A stretch of DNA of 64,000 nucleotides from JAGTVG01 sp964543195 (GCA_964543195.1 CAZIXF010000007.1:50418-114417), one strand, 5' to 3'. Shown: positions 8,076 to 16,706, counted from the first letter of the stretch. The notes: generated by a model not told the origin, from the letters alone. Made by a program: numbers and translations.

Positions 8076-8657
8076 ATGAAAGTTTCCATAATAAAATATA
8101 ATGCGGGAAATGTACTATCGGTTACCCATGCTTTACACCGGCTTGGAATAGAACCCGAGATCACGGACGATCCGGAAAAGCTGAGATCGGCCGATAAGGT
8201 AATATTCCCGGGAGTAGGAGAAGCAAGTACGGCCATGAATTATTTAAAAGGCCGGGAACTGGATAAGCTCATACCGGAACTGAAGCAACCCTTTCTTGGC
8301 ATTTGCCTGGGGCTTCAGCTCATGTGCACGTATTCCGAAGAAAATGACACACCCTGTCTCGGTATATTTGATGTGAAAGTGAAAAAGTTTCCTCCCAGGG
8401 ATAAAGTGCCTCATATGGGATGGAACAGGCTGGAAAAAAAGGAGAATCCCTTGTTTAAAGGTACGCCATCCGATACTTTCCTTTATTTTGTGCATAGTTA
8501 CTTTGCTGAAACAGGCCCGGATACCATAGCCGCATCGGAGTATATCCTGCCCTTCAGTGCGGCCATGAACCGGGATAATTTTTATGCCATTCAGGCCCAC
8601 CCGGAAAAAAGCGGGCAGGATGGACAAATTATTTTAAAGAATTTTCTGGATATATAA
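8076..8657 (+). CDS. hisH: Imidazole glycerol phosphate synthase, glutamine amidotransferase subunit
   Basis: Glutaminase partner of HisF. Catalytic triad elements are seen as GICLGLQLM (Cys near residue 77) and QAHPEKS (His and Glu near the C-terminus). The start MKVSIIKYNAGN and the PGVGEAST segment are typical of HisH. It lies 16 bases after aroF, so the switch from aromatic to histidine genes takes place inside one transcription unit with no visible terminator or promoter between them. Confidence 0.95.
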   Translation: MKVSIIKYNAGNVLSVTHALHRLGIEPEITDDPEKLRSADKVIFPGVGEASTAMNYLKGRELDKLIPELKQPFLGICLGLQLMCTYSEENDTPCLGIFDVKVKKFPPRDKVPHMGWNRLEKKENPLFKGTPSDTFLYFVHSYFAETGPDTIAASEYILPFSAAMNRDNFYAIQAHPEKSGQDGQIILKNFLDI

Positions 8658-8665
8658 GACAAGAT

Positions 8666-9385
8666 ATGGAAATCATTCCGGCAATAGACATTATTAACGG
8701 GAAATGCGTCAGGCTTTCAATGGGAGATTATTCGAGGATGAAAACCTATGCGGATGATCCTGTGGGTGTGGCCAGGAAATTTATGGATCACGGGATCAGG
8801 CGACTGCATCTCGTGGATCTCGATGGTGCCAAAGCAAAACACATTGTCAACCTGGAGATACTTGAACAGATTGCAAAACAAACCCGGTTAAAGATAGATT
8901 TTGGCGGGGGAGTAAAATCAGACCCTGACATCGAAAACGCTTTCAGGGCGGGAGCCAGTATGGTGACCGGGGGAAGTGTAGCGGTAAAAGATCCCGGATT
9001 ATTTGAAAACTGGGTACTGAGATACGGTCCGGATAAGATCATCCTGGGTGCGGATGTCAAGGATAAAAAGATTGCGGTAAGCGGCTGGCAGGAAACCTCT
9101 GAAAAGGATATATTTAATTTCCTGGCGCATTATCGTAAAAAATCCATCAAATTTGTAATTTGTACCGATGTGGCAAAAGATGGTGTAATGCAGGGACCGG
9201 CTTTTGACCTCTACCGGGAGATCATTGAGGAATTTCCCGATCTTTCCATCATAGCCAGTGGAGGAGTGACTACCCTTGATGATATTGATCAGTTACGGAA
9301 GATCGGTGTCTGGGGAGTGATCATTGGCAAAGCGATCTATGAAGGGAAAATTGATTTGAACGATTTAAAGGAATTTGTACACTGA
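8666..9385 (+). CDS. hisA: ProFAR isomerase (phosphoribosylformimino-5-aminoimidazole carboxamide ribotide isomerase)
   Basis: Amadori isomerase of histidine synthesis on a twofold-symmetric TIM barrel. MEIIPAIDIINGKCVRL contains the catalytic Asp (residue 8); the other catalytic Asp lies in CTDVAKDGVMQGP (about residues 165-177); phosphate loops FGGGV and ASGGV are present. 239 residues, normal. It starts eight bases after hisH and hisF follows directly. Confidence 0.95.
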   Translation: MEIIPAIDIINGKCVRLSMGDYSRMKTYADDPVGVARKFMDHGIRRLHLVDLDGAKAKHIVNLEILEQIAKQTRLKIDFGGGVKSDPDIENAFRAGASMVTGGSVAVKDPGLFENWVLRYGPDKIILGADVKDKKIAVSGWQETSEKDIFNFLAHYRKKSIKFVICTDVAKDGVMQGPAFDLYREIIEEFPDLSIIASGGVTTLDDIDQLRKIGVWGVIIGKAIYEGKIDLNDLKEFVH

Positions 9386-9389
9386 GATT

Positions 9390-10145
9390 ATGCTGACAAA
9401 AAGAATAATACCCTGTCTTGATGTAAAGGATGGAAGGACCGTTAAAGGCGTAAACTTCATCAATTTACGGGATGCAGGTGATGCGGTAGAACTGGGTCGG
9501 CTTTATGCCGAACAGGGGGCCGACGAACTGGTGTTCCTTGATATCACGGCTACGGTGGAAAAAAGGAAGACGTTGACCGAGCTGGTAAAAAGGGTGGCCG
9601 CCGAAATAAACATTCCTTTTACCGTGGGTGGCGGCATAGGTTCGATGGAAGATGTCTCTGCCTTGCTGAATGCAGGAGCTGATAAAATATCGATCAACAC
9701 GGCTGCGGTCAATGATCCCGCCCTGGTCGGTAAGCTCGCCAGGGAATTCGGCAGTCAGTGTATAGTCGTGGCGGTGGATACCAAAAATTACGGACAAACG
9801 GACAGGGTTCATATTCACGGTGGGAGAACCCCGACAGAAACAGATACCAGAACATGGATTAAAGAGGTGGAAAACCGGGGTGCCGGTGAGATCCTGCTTA
9901 CCAGTATGGACCATGATGGTACGAAAAAAGGATTTGCCGTGACGCTCAATGCCGAAATTTCTGAACAGATATCCATACCGGTTATTGCTTCCGGAGGGGC
10001 AGGGAATATGGATCATTTCCGGGAAGTTTTTACCACCGGGAAAGCCGATGCAGCGCTTGCCGCCAGCATTTTTCATTTCCGGGAGATCTCGATACCTGAA
10101 CTGAAAGGTTATTTGAAAAAATGGGGAGTCCCCATGCGGATTTAA
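9390..10145 (+). CDS. hisF: Imidazole glycerol phosphate synthase, cyclase subunit
   Basis: Cyclase that uses HisH-derived ammonia to make imidazole glycerol phosphate and AICAR. The start is taken at ATG 9390, giving MLTKRIIPCLDVKDGR with the catalytic Asp at residue 11; an upstream TTG at 9375 inside hisA is less likely. The second catalytic Asp lies in TSMDHDGTKKGF, and VGGGI and ASGGAG are the phosphate loops. Spacing to hisA is four bases. Confidence 0.95.
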   Translation: MLTKRIIPCLDVKDGRTVKGVNFINLRDAGDAVELGRLYAEQGADELVFLDITATVEKRKTLTELVKRVAAEINIPFTVGGGIGSMEDVSALLNAGADKISINTAAVNDPALVGKLAREFGSQCIVVAVDTKNYGQTDRVHIHGGRTPTETDTRTWIKEVENRGAGEILLTSMDHDGTKKGFAVTLNAEISEQISIPVIASGGAGNMDHFREVFTTGKADAALAASIFHFREISIPELKGYLKKWGVPMRI

Positions 10146-10159
10146 AAAAATTATTTAAC

Positions 10160-10753
10160 ATGACATTGGATTTTGATAAATACGGAGGATTGATACCGGT
10201 CGTAATTCAGGATCAGGTTACCCTCAGGGTATTGATGGTCGGATTTATGAACCAGGAAGCTTACCAAAAGACCAGGAAGGAAAAGAAGGTAACCTTTTAC
10301 AGCCGGTCAAGGCAAACCCTGTGGACCAAGGGTGAAACCTCGGGTAATTTTCTGTATGTAAAAGAAATGATCGAAGATTGTGATCAGGATACCTTGCTGA
10401 TTAAAGTCGATCCTGCCGGCCCGGTATGCCATACCGGTTCCGATACCTGTTTTAATGAATCGAATACCCGTGGTGTGCAGTTTATCGATCACCTGGAGGG
10501 GGTTATTCGCGACCGGCATAACAATCCCTCCGAAAAATCGTATACCAGTTCCTTGTTTGCCAGAGGTATCAATAAGATTGCCCAGAAAGTGGGTGAAGAA
10601 GCCATAGAGGTCATTATCGAATCAAAAGATGAAGACAGGGATCTGTTCCTGAATGAATCGGCCGATCTGATCTATCATTTCCTTGTACTTCTGGAAGCAA
10701 AGGGTTATACTTTCAATGACGTGATAGAAATATTAGAGTCAAGGCATAAATAG
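10160..10753 (+). CDS. hisIE: Bifunctional phosphoribosyl-AMP cyclohydrolase / phosphoribosyl-ATP pyrophosphatase
   Basis: Catalyses the second and third steps of histidine synthesis. The HisI part (about residues 1-100) has GLIPVVIQD, FYSRSRQTLWTKGETSGN and the metal-binding DCDQDTLL and CHTGSDTCF segments; the HisE part (about 105-197) has the VGEEAIEVIIE metal-binding helix and DLIYHFLVLL. I prefer the ATG at 10160, where the conserved FDKYGGLIP block begins directly, over an in-frame ATG at 10121 that would overlap hisF. hisG, hisD, hisC and hisB are not in the window. Confidence 0.94.
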   Translation: MTLDFDKYGGLIPVVIQDQVTLRVLMVGFMNQEAYQKTRKEKKVTFYSRSRQTLWTKGETSGNFLYVKEMIEDCDQDTLLIKVDPAGPVCHTGSDTCFNESNTRGVQFIDHLEGVIRDRHNNPSEKSYTSSLFARGINKIAQKVGEEAIEVIIESKDEDRDLFLNESADLIYHFLVLLEAKGYTFNDVIEILESRHK

Positions 10754-10756
10754 CTT

Positions 10757-11689
10757 ATGGTATCGCAGGCTCCGGACACCATATTAATGGTCAGACCGGC
10801 CAATTTCGGATATAATCCGCTCACGGCCGGTTCCAACGTTTTTCAGAAGACCGATGCGGAGATCTCATCCGGGGTGGTGAAATCCCAGGGCCGGCTGGAG
10901 TTCGATCTTTTTGCAGAAAGGATAAGGGCAAGTGATATTGATGTGATCACTGTGGAAGATTCGCCGGAACCCATCACGCCGGATGCGGTCTTCCCCAATA
11001 ACTGGATTTCCTTTCATCATGACGGAACCGTGGTATTATACCCGATGATGGCTGAAAACCGAAGGCTTGAGAGAAGGAAGGATATTATTCTGACCCTTCA
11101 GAACCGTTATCATTTCCGGGTCGAAAGGATCATTGATCTTTCCATATATGAGCAATCGGGACATTTTTTGGAAGGTACGGGGAGCATGGTGATGGATTAT
11201 GTAAACCGGAAAGTCTATGCCAATCCATCACCCCGGACCGATGAATTTGTGATCGACCGGTTCTGCCGGGAAATGAATTTCCGGAAGGTCATGTTCACTT
11301 CGGTTGATGAAGAGGGCCAGGACATATATCACACCAACGTAGTGATGTGTATCGGGACGGGCTATGTGGTGATCTGTCTTGAATCAATCGTGGATGAAGC
11401 GGAACGGATCAATGTAATGCGTAGCTTTGAAGAGACGGGACATGAGATCATCGATATCAGTTACCTGCAGATGACCAGTTTTGCCGGGAATTTGCTGGAA
11501 GTCAATAATAAAAAGGGTGAACCGGTACTCATCATGTCGGAAACGGCTTTCAGGGTGCTGGGTAAAGACCAGCTAAAAACGTTGGAGAAATATACCGATA
11601 TTCTTTATGCCTCGCTGGATACCATGGAAAAGTACGGAGGAGGCAGCGCCCGGTGCATGATCTCCGGTGTTTTTCTTCCCAGGATCTGA
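10757..11689 (+). CDS. ctlX: Citrulline/arginine-type hydrolase of the amidinotransferase superfamily (CtlX-like)
   Basis: A pentein-fold guanidino-group modifying enzyme, 310 residues. It shows the family's Asp/Glu-rich substrate loop in DAVFPNNWISFH, the catalytic His in DIYHTNVVM and the catalytic Cys near the C-terminus in GGGSARCM. This resembles proteins named citrulline utilisation hydrolase in Bacteroidota, but the substrate cannot be read from the sequence. It starts three bases after hisIE, so it probably belongs to the operon, though arginine or citrulline turnover has no obvious place in tryptophan or histidine synthesis. Downstream, 11690-11797 separates it from a convergent gene; no strong terminator was seen there. 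Confidence 0.78.
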   Translation: MVSQAPDTILMVRPANFGYNPLTAGSNVFQKTDAEISSGVVKSQGRLEFDLFAERIRASDIDVITVEDSPEPITPDAVFPNNWISFHHDGTVVLYPMMAENRRLERRKDIILTLQNRYHFRVERIIDLSIYEQSGHFLEGTGSMVMDYVNRKVYANPSPRTDEFVIDRFCREMNFRKVMFTSVDEEGQDIYHTNVVMCIGTGYVVICLESIVDEAERINVMRSFEETGHEIIDISYLQMTSFAGNLLEVNNKKGEPVLIMSETAFRVLGKDQLKTLEKYTDILYASLDTMEKYGGGSARCMISGVFLPRI

Positions 11690-11797
11690 GACACTTATAT
11701 CACTCCAAACCTTAAGACAGGAAGGTGTTTCACTCGACGGTTTTGATCAATCAGGTCAGAACAATTGCCAGCCAAGTAGAATAATTCCGATCAATCC

Positions 11798-12490
11798 TCA
11801 TTCGTAGACCTCGCAGATCTCATCAAGTCCCTTCCTCCGGATGTCCGGCACCCAGGTTTCTTCCGCCGGATAACCCACTGGAATAAGAAGGAATGGTCGT
11901 TCATTTTCCGGACGGTTCAGAATTTCCTTTAAAAAATTCATCGGACTTGGCGTATGGGTCAGGGCGGCAAGCCCGGCATGATGAATGGCCAGGATCAGGT
12001 TTCCGCAGGCAAGCCCCACAGACTCATTTACATAATAATTATTGGTTTTTTCTCCCCGGGCATCCACCTCATAAGGTTTTTTAAATACCACTACCAGCCA
12101 GGGGGCCGTTTCAAGAAACGGTTTATGCCAGTCTGTTCCCAAAGGTTTAAGGTCTTCAAGCCAGCCATCGCTCATCCGGTTATGATAATTTTCATATTCT
12201 TCCTTCTCGGCCCCTTCCCTGATCTTTCTTTTCAGATCCGGATCGGATACCAGGCAGAATGTCCAGGGTTGTTTATTTGCACCGGAAGGCGCTGTGGAAG
12301 CCGTCTTAACTATGTTTTCCAGCACTTTACGTGGGACCGGTCTGTCCGAAAACGAGCGAACCGATCTTCTGGTGCAAGCCATCTGATAGAAACTTTCCGT
12401 GCGTTGCAGAAGCTCCTCTCCGGTACGTGTTTCGGTTCTATAACGGACATATGCGTTACCGTCAATGTTTTTTGAGTCTTTGTTGGCCAT
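11798..12490 (-). CDS. Iodotyrosine-deiodinase-like flavoprotein (nitroreductase fold)
   Basis: FMN-binding protein of the nitroreductase superfamily, 230 residues. FMN contacts: RRSVRSFSDRPVP and TAPSGANKQPW (about 65-76). The active-site lid holds Glu98, Tyr102 and Lys123, in KEEYENYHNRM and DWHKPFLETAP. The 4- and 21-residue spacings equal those of the Glu/Tyr/Lys trio that clamps the halotyrosine zwitterion in mammalian iodotyrosine deiodinase. From family knowledge I infer reductive dehalogenation of halotyrosines or a related aromatic amino acid; a generic nitroreductase is the alternative. It has no signal peptide and lies 29 bases downstream of the nucleotidyltransferase gene, possibly in one transcript. 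Confidence 0.8.
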   Translation of the reverse strand: MANKDSKNIDGNAYVRYRTETRTGEELLQRTESFYQMACTRRSVRSFSDRPVPRKVLENIVKTASTAPSGANKQPWTFCLVSDPDLKRKIREGAEKEEYENYHNRMSDGWLEDLKPLGTDWHKPFLETAPWLVVVFKKPYEVDARGEKTNNYYVNESVGLACGNLILAIHHAGLAALTHTPSPMNFLKEILNRPENERPFLLIPVGYPAEETWVPDIRRKGLDEICEVYE

Positions 12491-12519
12491 GGCATGATTA
12501 TTTATACATATAGATCGGG

Positions 12520-13257
12520 TTATAAATATAGATCGGGGTCTGTGTTATTTGCTTCTTTTAACTGATCAGGTGAACCGATATCGATCCATAGATTGTTTTC
12601 AGCATGATATCCGATGATGCGATGGCCTTTTTCCATCAGATCAAGATAAAAAGGAATGATGGGAAATTTTTCCTTTTCGTCCATCAGTCGGAAAATTTCA
12701 GGGTTGATCACATGGATCCCGCAGAAGCCGAAATGATTTAATGATTGGTCGCGCTTTGCAGCAATTACCTCCTTTTGGTGTGAATCCCGGTTTTCCCAAC
12801 CCGATAAATTCATTTCCGGATCAAACAAAAGCCCCTGAGGAAGGTCCGTTTTTTTTACTGCCAGTGTGACCAGAGCCGATCTGTTTCGGTGATGCCTGAA
12901 TAAGGCTCTGAGATCAATATCCGTGATCTCATCCACATTATGAAGAAGGAATGGCTGATCATTATCCAGGAACCAGGAGGCTTTTTTAATGGCTCCACCT
13001 GTATCCAGCAGTTGGTCCCTTTCGTCGGAATACTGGATGGAAAGTCCGAAATCATTATTTTTTTCGATATATTCTGTGATCTGGCCGGCAAGATAATGCA
13101 GGTTGATGATCACCTCATGAAAACCCTGTTTTTTCAGTTGTCTTAAAATAATTCCGATCATCGGTATGCCTCCTACCTTTACCATCGCCTTGGGCATGGT
13201 ATCGGTAATGGGCTTCAGCCTGGTTCCCAGCCCGGCAGCCAGAATCATTGCTTTCAT
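12520..13257 (-). CDS. Sugar-1-phosphate nucleotidyltransferase, MurU-like
   Basis: Nucleotidyltransferase-fold enzyme of 245 residues that activates a sugar 1-phosphate with an NTP. It shows the signature MILAAGLGTRLKPIT, the DTGGAIKKA segment and the C-terminal WIDIGSP. The usual metal-binding GD motif reads HNVDEITDID here. Short length without a hexapeptide domain, and a four-base ATGA overlap with the upstream AmgK-like kinase, fit the MurU role (MurNAc-1-P to UDP-MurNAc in peptidoglycan recycling); mannose-1-phosphate guanylyltransferase-like activity is the alternative. Confidence 0.82.
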   Translation of the reverse strand: MKAMILAAGLGTRLKPITDTMPKAMVKVGGIPMIGIILRQLKKQGFHEVIINLHYLAGQITEYIEKNNDFGLSIQYSDERDQLLDTGGAIKKASWFLDNDQPFLLHNVDEITDIDLRALFRHHRNRSALVTLAVKKTDLPQGLLFDPEMNLSGWENRDSHQKEVIAAKRDQSLNHFGFCGIHVINPEIFRLMDEKEKFPIIPFYLDLMEKGHRIIGYHAENNLWIDIGSPDQLKEANNTDPDLYL

Positions 13258-14705
13258 ATACCCAGTTTTTTCAATTCCTGTTCCCGGTGATAAACCACCA
13301 CATCGATCCCGTCGGTAAAATGACCGGTCAGCATTTCTTTCAGTTTTTCAGCACAATATACCGACCGATGTTGTCCGCCGGTACACCCGAAGTTTATCAT
13401 CAGGTGTGTGAACTTCTTCTTAAGATAGGTTTCAATCGAATTTTTAACAAGGTTGAAGGTATCTTTTACAAATTGATCGGCATCACTTTCGGATTGAAGG
13501 AACCGGATCACATCCTTATCGCGGCCACTCATATTCTTGAATTCGTCATACCGGCCGGGATTGTGTATTGCCCGGCAGTCAAAAACGAACCCTCCGCCAT
13601 GTTCGGAAAGGTCGACCGGAATGCCCCTGCGGTAGGAGAAACTATTGATCTCCACCACGAGTTTTCCCTGGTATTCCTTGGTGGATGTGAACTGTTGCAA
13701 CTCGGGTGCTTCGGGAAGGCTTTTCAGCACATATATCAGGTGGGGGATATCAATGGATACCATATATTGATTGAGCAGATAGGTGAGGTGCTTCAGTGCA
13801 TAAGGAATGCTTTTCAGAAAACTGGGTTTGTTTTCATAAAAACCACGGAACCCGAAGGCCCCCATGGCCTGCATCATCCGGATGAGGCTGAAACCCACAT
13901 AATATTCCCTGAATTTTTTTTCATCAACGGGAATATGTTTCTTCAGCGAGGTAAGGTAATGATCAAAGAGATAGTTTCTTATGTCACCCGGAATATCAGC
14001 CTTGGCATCATAGAGGAGGGAGGCTATGTCGTATTGGAGGGCGCCTTTCCTTCCCCCCTGATAGTCTATATAATAGGGCCTGTCGTTATAGATCATCACG
14101 TTGCTGGATTGGAAATCGCGGTACATGAAAAAACCGGAATTTTCCTCCAGCAGCCAGTCGGAAAATTTCTGAAAGTCATTTTCAAGGTCCTGCTCATCAA
14201 AGGGTATTTTGGCGAGTTTCAGGAAATAGTATTTAAAATAGTTCAGGTCCCACATCATGGATTGTTTATCGAAGTGTGACCGGGGATAACATTTTGAATA
14301 ATCAAGACCTTTGTCCCCGTGAATCTGGAAACGGGGAAGGTCTTCCACGATCTTTTTATAGAGGGGAATGGCATCTTCGGGGAATTCACCATTTGTGCGA
14401 AGTTCCGACAGATACGTAAAAAGGGTTGTATCACCCAGGTCTTCCAGCAAATAGACGTTATTTTCCAAATCCGTTTCATATATTTCCGGAACCGGAAGAT
14501 TTTTATGATAGAAATGGCGGGTAAAAGTTAGGAAAGCCTCATTTTCCTTACGGTCGGTATTGTAGACACCTATGGCGGAATGATCCTTATTCCGCATCCT
14601 GTAATATTCACGGTACGATCCCGACCGGGGTAGGGCTTCTATTTTTTCAGGCCGGAAACCGGTTTGTTTCTCAAAAATATCATACAGAAAATTGGTTTTG
14701 CTCAA
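13254..14705 (-). CDS. Anomeric sugar kinase (AmgK-like) fused to a RapZ C-terminal domain
   Basis: Residues about 1 to 335 are an aminoglycoside-phosphotransferase-like kinase: LEDLGDTTLF (ATP hinge), MYRDFQSSNVM (catalytic loop HRD variant with YRDFQ) and YYIDYQGG (metal Asp). Residues about 348 to 483 are a RapZ C-terminal domain: INSFSYRRGIP, FDCRAIHNPGRYDEF, SGRDKDV, and GCTGGQHRS at about 440. In Proteobacteria AmgK phosphorylates MurNAc/GlcNAc at the anomeric carbon and MurU uses the product; RapZ senses glucosamine-6-phosphate. Both ideas centre on amino sugars, and the MurU-like gene overlaps by four bases. Seen: the two-domain order. Inferred: cell-wall sugar recycling with an attached sensing or RNA-binding domain. 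Confidence 0.85.
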   Translation of the reverse strand: MSKTNFLYDIFEKQTGFRPEKIEALPRSGSYREYYRMRNKDHSAIGVYNTDRKENEAFLTFTRHFYHKNLPVPEIYETDLENNVYLLEDLGDTTLFTYLSELRTNGEFPEDAIPLYKKIVEDLPRFQIHGDKGLDYSKCYPRSHFDKQSMMWDLNYFKYYFLKLAKIPFDEQDLENDFQKFSDWLLEENSGFFMYRDFQSSNVMIYNDRPYYIDYQGGRKGALQYDIASLLYDAKADIPGDIRNYLFDHYLTSLKKHIPVDEKKFREYYVGFSLIRMMQAMGAFGFRGFYENKPSFLKSIPYALKHLTYLLNQYMVSIDIPHLIYVLKSLPEAPELQQFTSTKEYQGKLVVEINSFSYRRGIPVDLSEHGGGFVFDCRAIHNPGRYDEFKNMSGRDKDVIRFLQSESDADQFVKDTFNLVKNSIETYLKKKFTHLMINFGCTGGQHRSVYCAEKLKEMLTGHFTDGIDVVVYHREQELKKLGI

Positions 14706-14862
14706 TGTCTTGCCTGCTTTTTGAAATAAACCTTAAAATTAATCGGAATACAGGGATTTATTAACAAAATAATCAATTTCACTCCTATTAAGTGAATTCA
14801 TTATGACCACACTCCTCATTCCTCAATCCACGCCATCCATCTGCAGCTTAATCCCTGACGAA

Positions 14863-15672
14863 TTAAAACTCCGGATTCTCTATCTCACCAAGGAACTTGG
14901 TCACCTCTTCAACCGGGGGCCTTGCAGGTGTTTCAGGTATCTCATCGGGATAACCGAGCAGTATCACACAATACACCTTACAATAGGTGGGTATCCTGTA
15001 ATATTTTTCCAGCTTATCCGGGTCCACGAACTCGCCCTGATAGATAAGGCAGGTGCCCAATCCAAGCGAATGAGCAGTGAGCAGCATATTTTGCATGGCC
15101 AGGCCGGCATCAAGGGGACCTGAATACTTTTCAAAGAACAATCGTTCATCTACCGTTACAAAGATCCTTGCCGGAGCCTGCCTGAACATGCCCGGATTGC
15201 TGGCATCTCCTTCTTTCAGCTTTTCCATGGCTGTATGCGCCACAAAAAACCGCCAGGGCAGCCGGTTGAATGCAGATGGAGCATAAAGGCCTGCTTCGAG
15301 GATCTGATGAATGGATTCTTCCGGAACCGGTTCTTTTTTCCAGTACCGGATGCTCCTCCGATTTCTAATTACGGTGATTAAATCCTTTTCCCGGGGTGCC
15401 TTGTATTCCGGTGCGGGTCGGTGCGAAAGATTTTTCGGGTTGTTTGCCCACAATTTGAATTTTTTGAGTTTTTCTTTCGCCCAGAGGATGTCCTCCCTTT
15501 CAGGTAAGCCCTTTCCTTTCCATATATTCAGCAGGTTTTCCAGCACTTCACTTTCCGCCTTCTTTTTTTCAATATCGGGATTATCGCTTCTGGTAGCGAT
15601 ATCGATCATATGTGCATTGAAACGGATCAACTGACCAAGCTGATATTTATCGTAATTCGAATAATCTGTCAT
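14863..15672 (-). CDS. Nitroreductase family protein
   Basis: FMN-dependent oxidoreductase fold, 269 residues, with an N-terminal extension of about 95 residues that is largely helical and charged. The FMN motif RNRRSIRYWKKEPVPEE lies near residue 105, followed by APSAFNRLPWRF, DAGLAMQNMLLTAHSLGLGTC and the C-terminal LLGYPDE. The lid Glu-Tyr-Lys set of the deiodinase-like neighbour at 11798 is absent, so the two are different subfamilies. Substrate unknown. No obvious operon partner: the gaps on both sides exceed 100 bases. Confidence 0.85.
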   Translation of the reverse strand: MTDYSNYDKYQLGQLIRFNAHMIDIATRSDNPDIEKKKAESEVLENLLNIWKGKGLPEREDILWAKEKLKKFKLWANNPKNLSHRPAPEYKAPREKDLITVIRNRRSIRYWKKEPVPEESIHQILEAGLYAPSAFNRLPWRFFVAHTAMEKLKEGDASNPGMFRQAPARIFVTVDERLFFEKYSGPLDAGLAMQNMLLTAHSLGLGTCLIYQGEFVDPDKLEKYYRIPTYCKVYCVILLGYPDEIPETPARPPVEEVTKFLGEIENPEF

Positions 15673-15782
15673 AATAAAAAATTTAATTCACTTTCAATCC
15701 GGGATCAGTATCCGGTGAAATTGCTTCCGCTACAAAAGTCGTCCTTTTTTAAGAGTACATGAAATGTAAGGTGGACGATTTA

Positions 15783-16649
15783 TCAGGTTTTTATCAGCTC
15801 CAGCCATTCATCCAGTGTGGTCCGGGGCAGGGAAAGGTAATCCGGCATATGCTCACGTCCGAAAGGTTCGGGTATTTTACTGAAATATTTCATCATGTCC
15901 ACGATATATCTCAGGGTCTTGTTGAAGGTGATGGTGGCCATAAAGGAAAGGAATTTAATGGAGACTTTTGAAACCGTGATATTTTCATCCGATTTGGCAG
16001 CATATTTTTGGAATGCTCCCTCCATGGTAAGTTTTTCAGGGCCCAATACAGGAATATTCTTATAATCCGATTTCTTTTCTTCATAACTCTCCACCACCAT
16101 CCTGGCATAATCACGGGCAGCAAGCCAATGGACAGGATGAGGCTGAGAGCCAATGACCATGGCTTTTCCGTTACGGATATAAGCCGGGATGGATTCCATA
16201 AAATGAGTACAATTGAAGATAGTATAGGGGATGCCGCTCATTTTAACTGCCTTTTCGGCATCGAATTTGGCCTGTACATAAGAAGACCAGGTATTTTTTT
16301 CATGGATACCAAGACCGCTAATCATGGTAATTTTTTTTATTCCTGCATCCACCGACGCTTTGGCCACATTGGCCGTGCCTTTTACCTCCACCTCTTGCAT
16401 TTCATCAAAGGTCCTGGAATTCAGATTGATATGTATTCCATGATAATGTTTTATGATATTCCGTAATGAGGACATACTTCTCACGTCACCTTCAAGGTAT
16501 TCAAGGCCAGATCCCAGCTTTTTCTCAGCATTAAGGGGCTCACGGGTCAATATGCGGATATCATATCCGGAATCGAATAATGCCTGTGCCACGGGAAATC
16601 CAAGCATCCCGGTACCGCCAACCACCAGTATTTTTTTATTCTCAGCCAT
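15783..16649 (-). CDS. NAD(P)-binding NmrA-like/atypical short-chain dehydrogenase
   Basis: Rossmann protein of 288 residues that begins MAENKKILVVGGTGMLGFPVA, with the GGTGMLG dinucleotide loop of atypical or NmrA-like SDRs. Further seen are EGDVRSM, the VKGTANVAKA helix, TMISGLGIHEKN and SYVQAKFDAEK. The YxxxK of classical epimerases is replaced by the weaker SYVQAK arrangement. Substrate not recognisable; such proteins act as oxidoreductases, quinone sensors or complex I assembly factors. It stands alone between a nitroreductase and a Gfo/Idh/MocA gene on the same strand. Confidence 0.82.
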   Translation of the reverse strand: MAENKKILVVGGTGMLGFPVAQALFDSGYDIRILTREPLNAEKKLGSGLEYLEGDVRSMSSLRNIIKHYHGIHINLNSRTFDEMQEVEVKGTANVAKASVDAGIKKITMISGLGIHEKNTWSSYVQAKFDAEKAVKMSGIPYTIFNCTHFMESIPAYIRNGKAMVIGSQPHPVHWLAARDYARMVVESYEEKKSDYKNIPVLGPEKLTMEGAFQKYAAKSDENITVSKVSIKFLSFMATITFNKTLRYIVDMMKYFSKIPEPFGREHMPDYLSLPRTTLDEWLELIKT

Positions 16650-16706
16650 TATTACAACCTGAAATAATCAACCAGGCCAGTTTTTTAGTTTTAATATGCA
16701 AATAAT

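Noticed and set aside
9375..9389. TTG start of hisF inside hisA
   Set aside because: ATG at 9390 places the conserved MLTKRIIPCLDV start at the N-terminus and leaves a normal four-base gap.
13248..14279. 343-codon open frame on the plus strand
   Set aside because: It is antisense to the kinase-RapZ gene, has no family motifs, and its openness follows from codon use of the real minus-strand gene.
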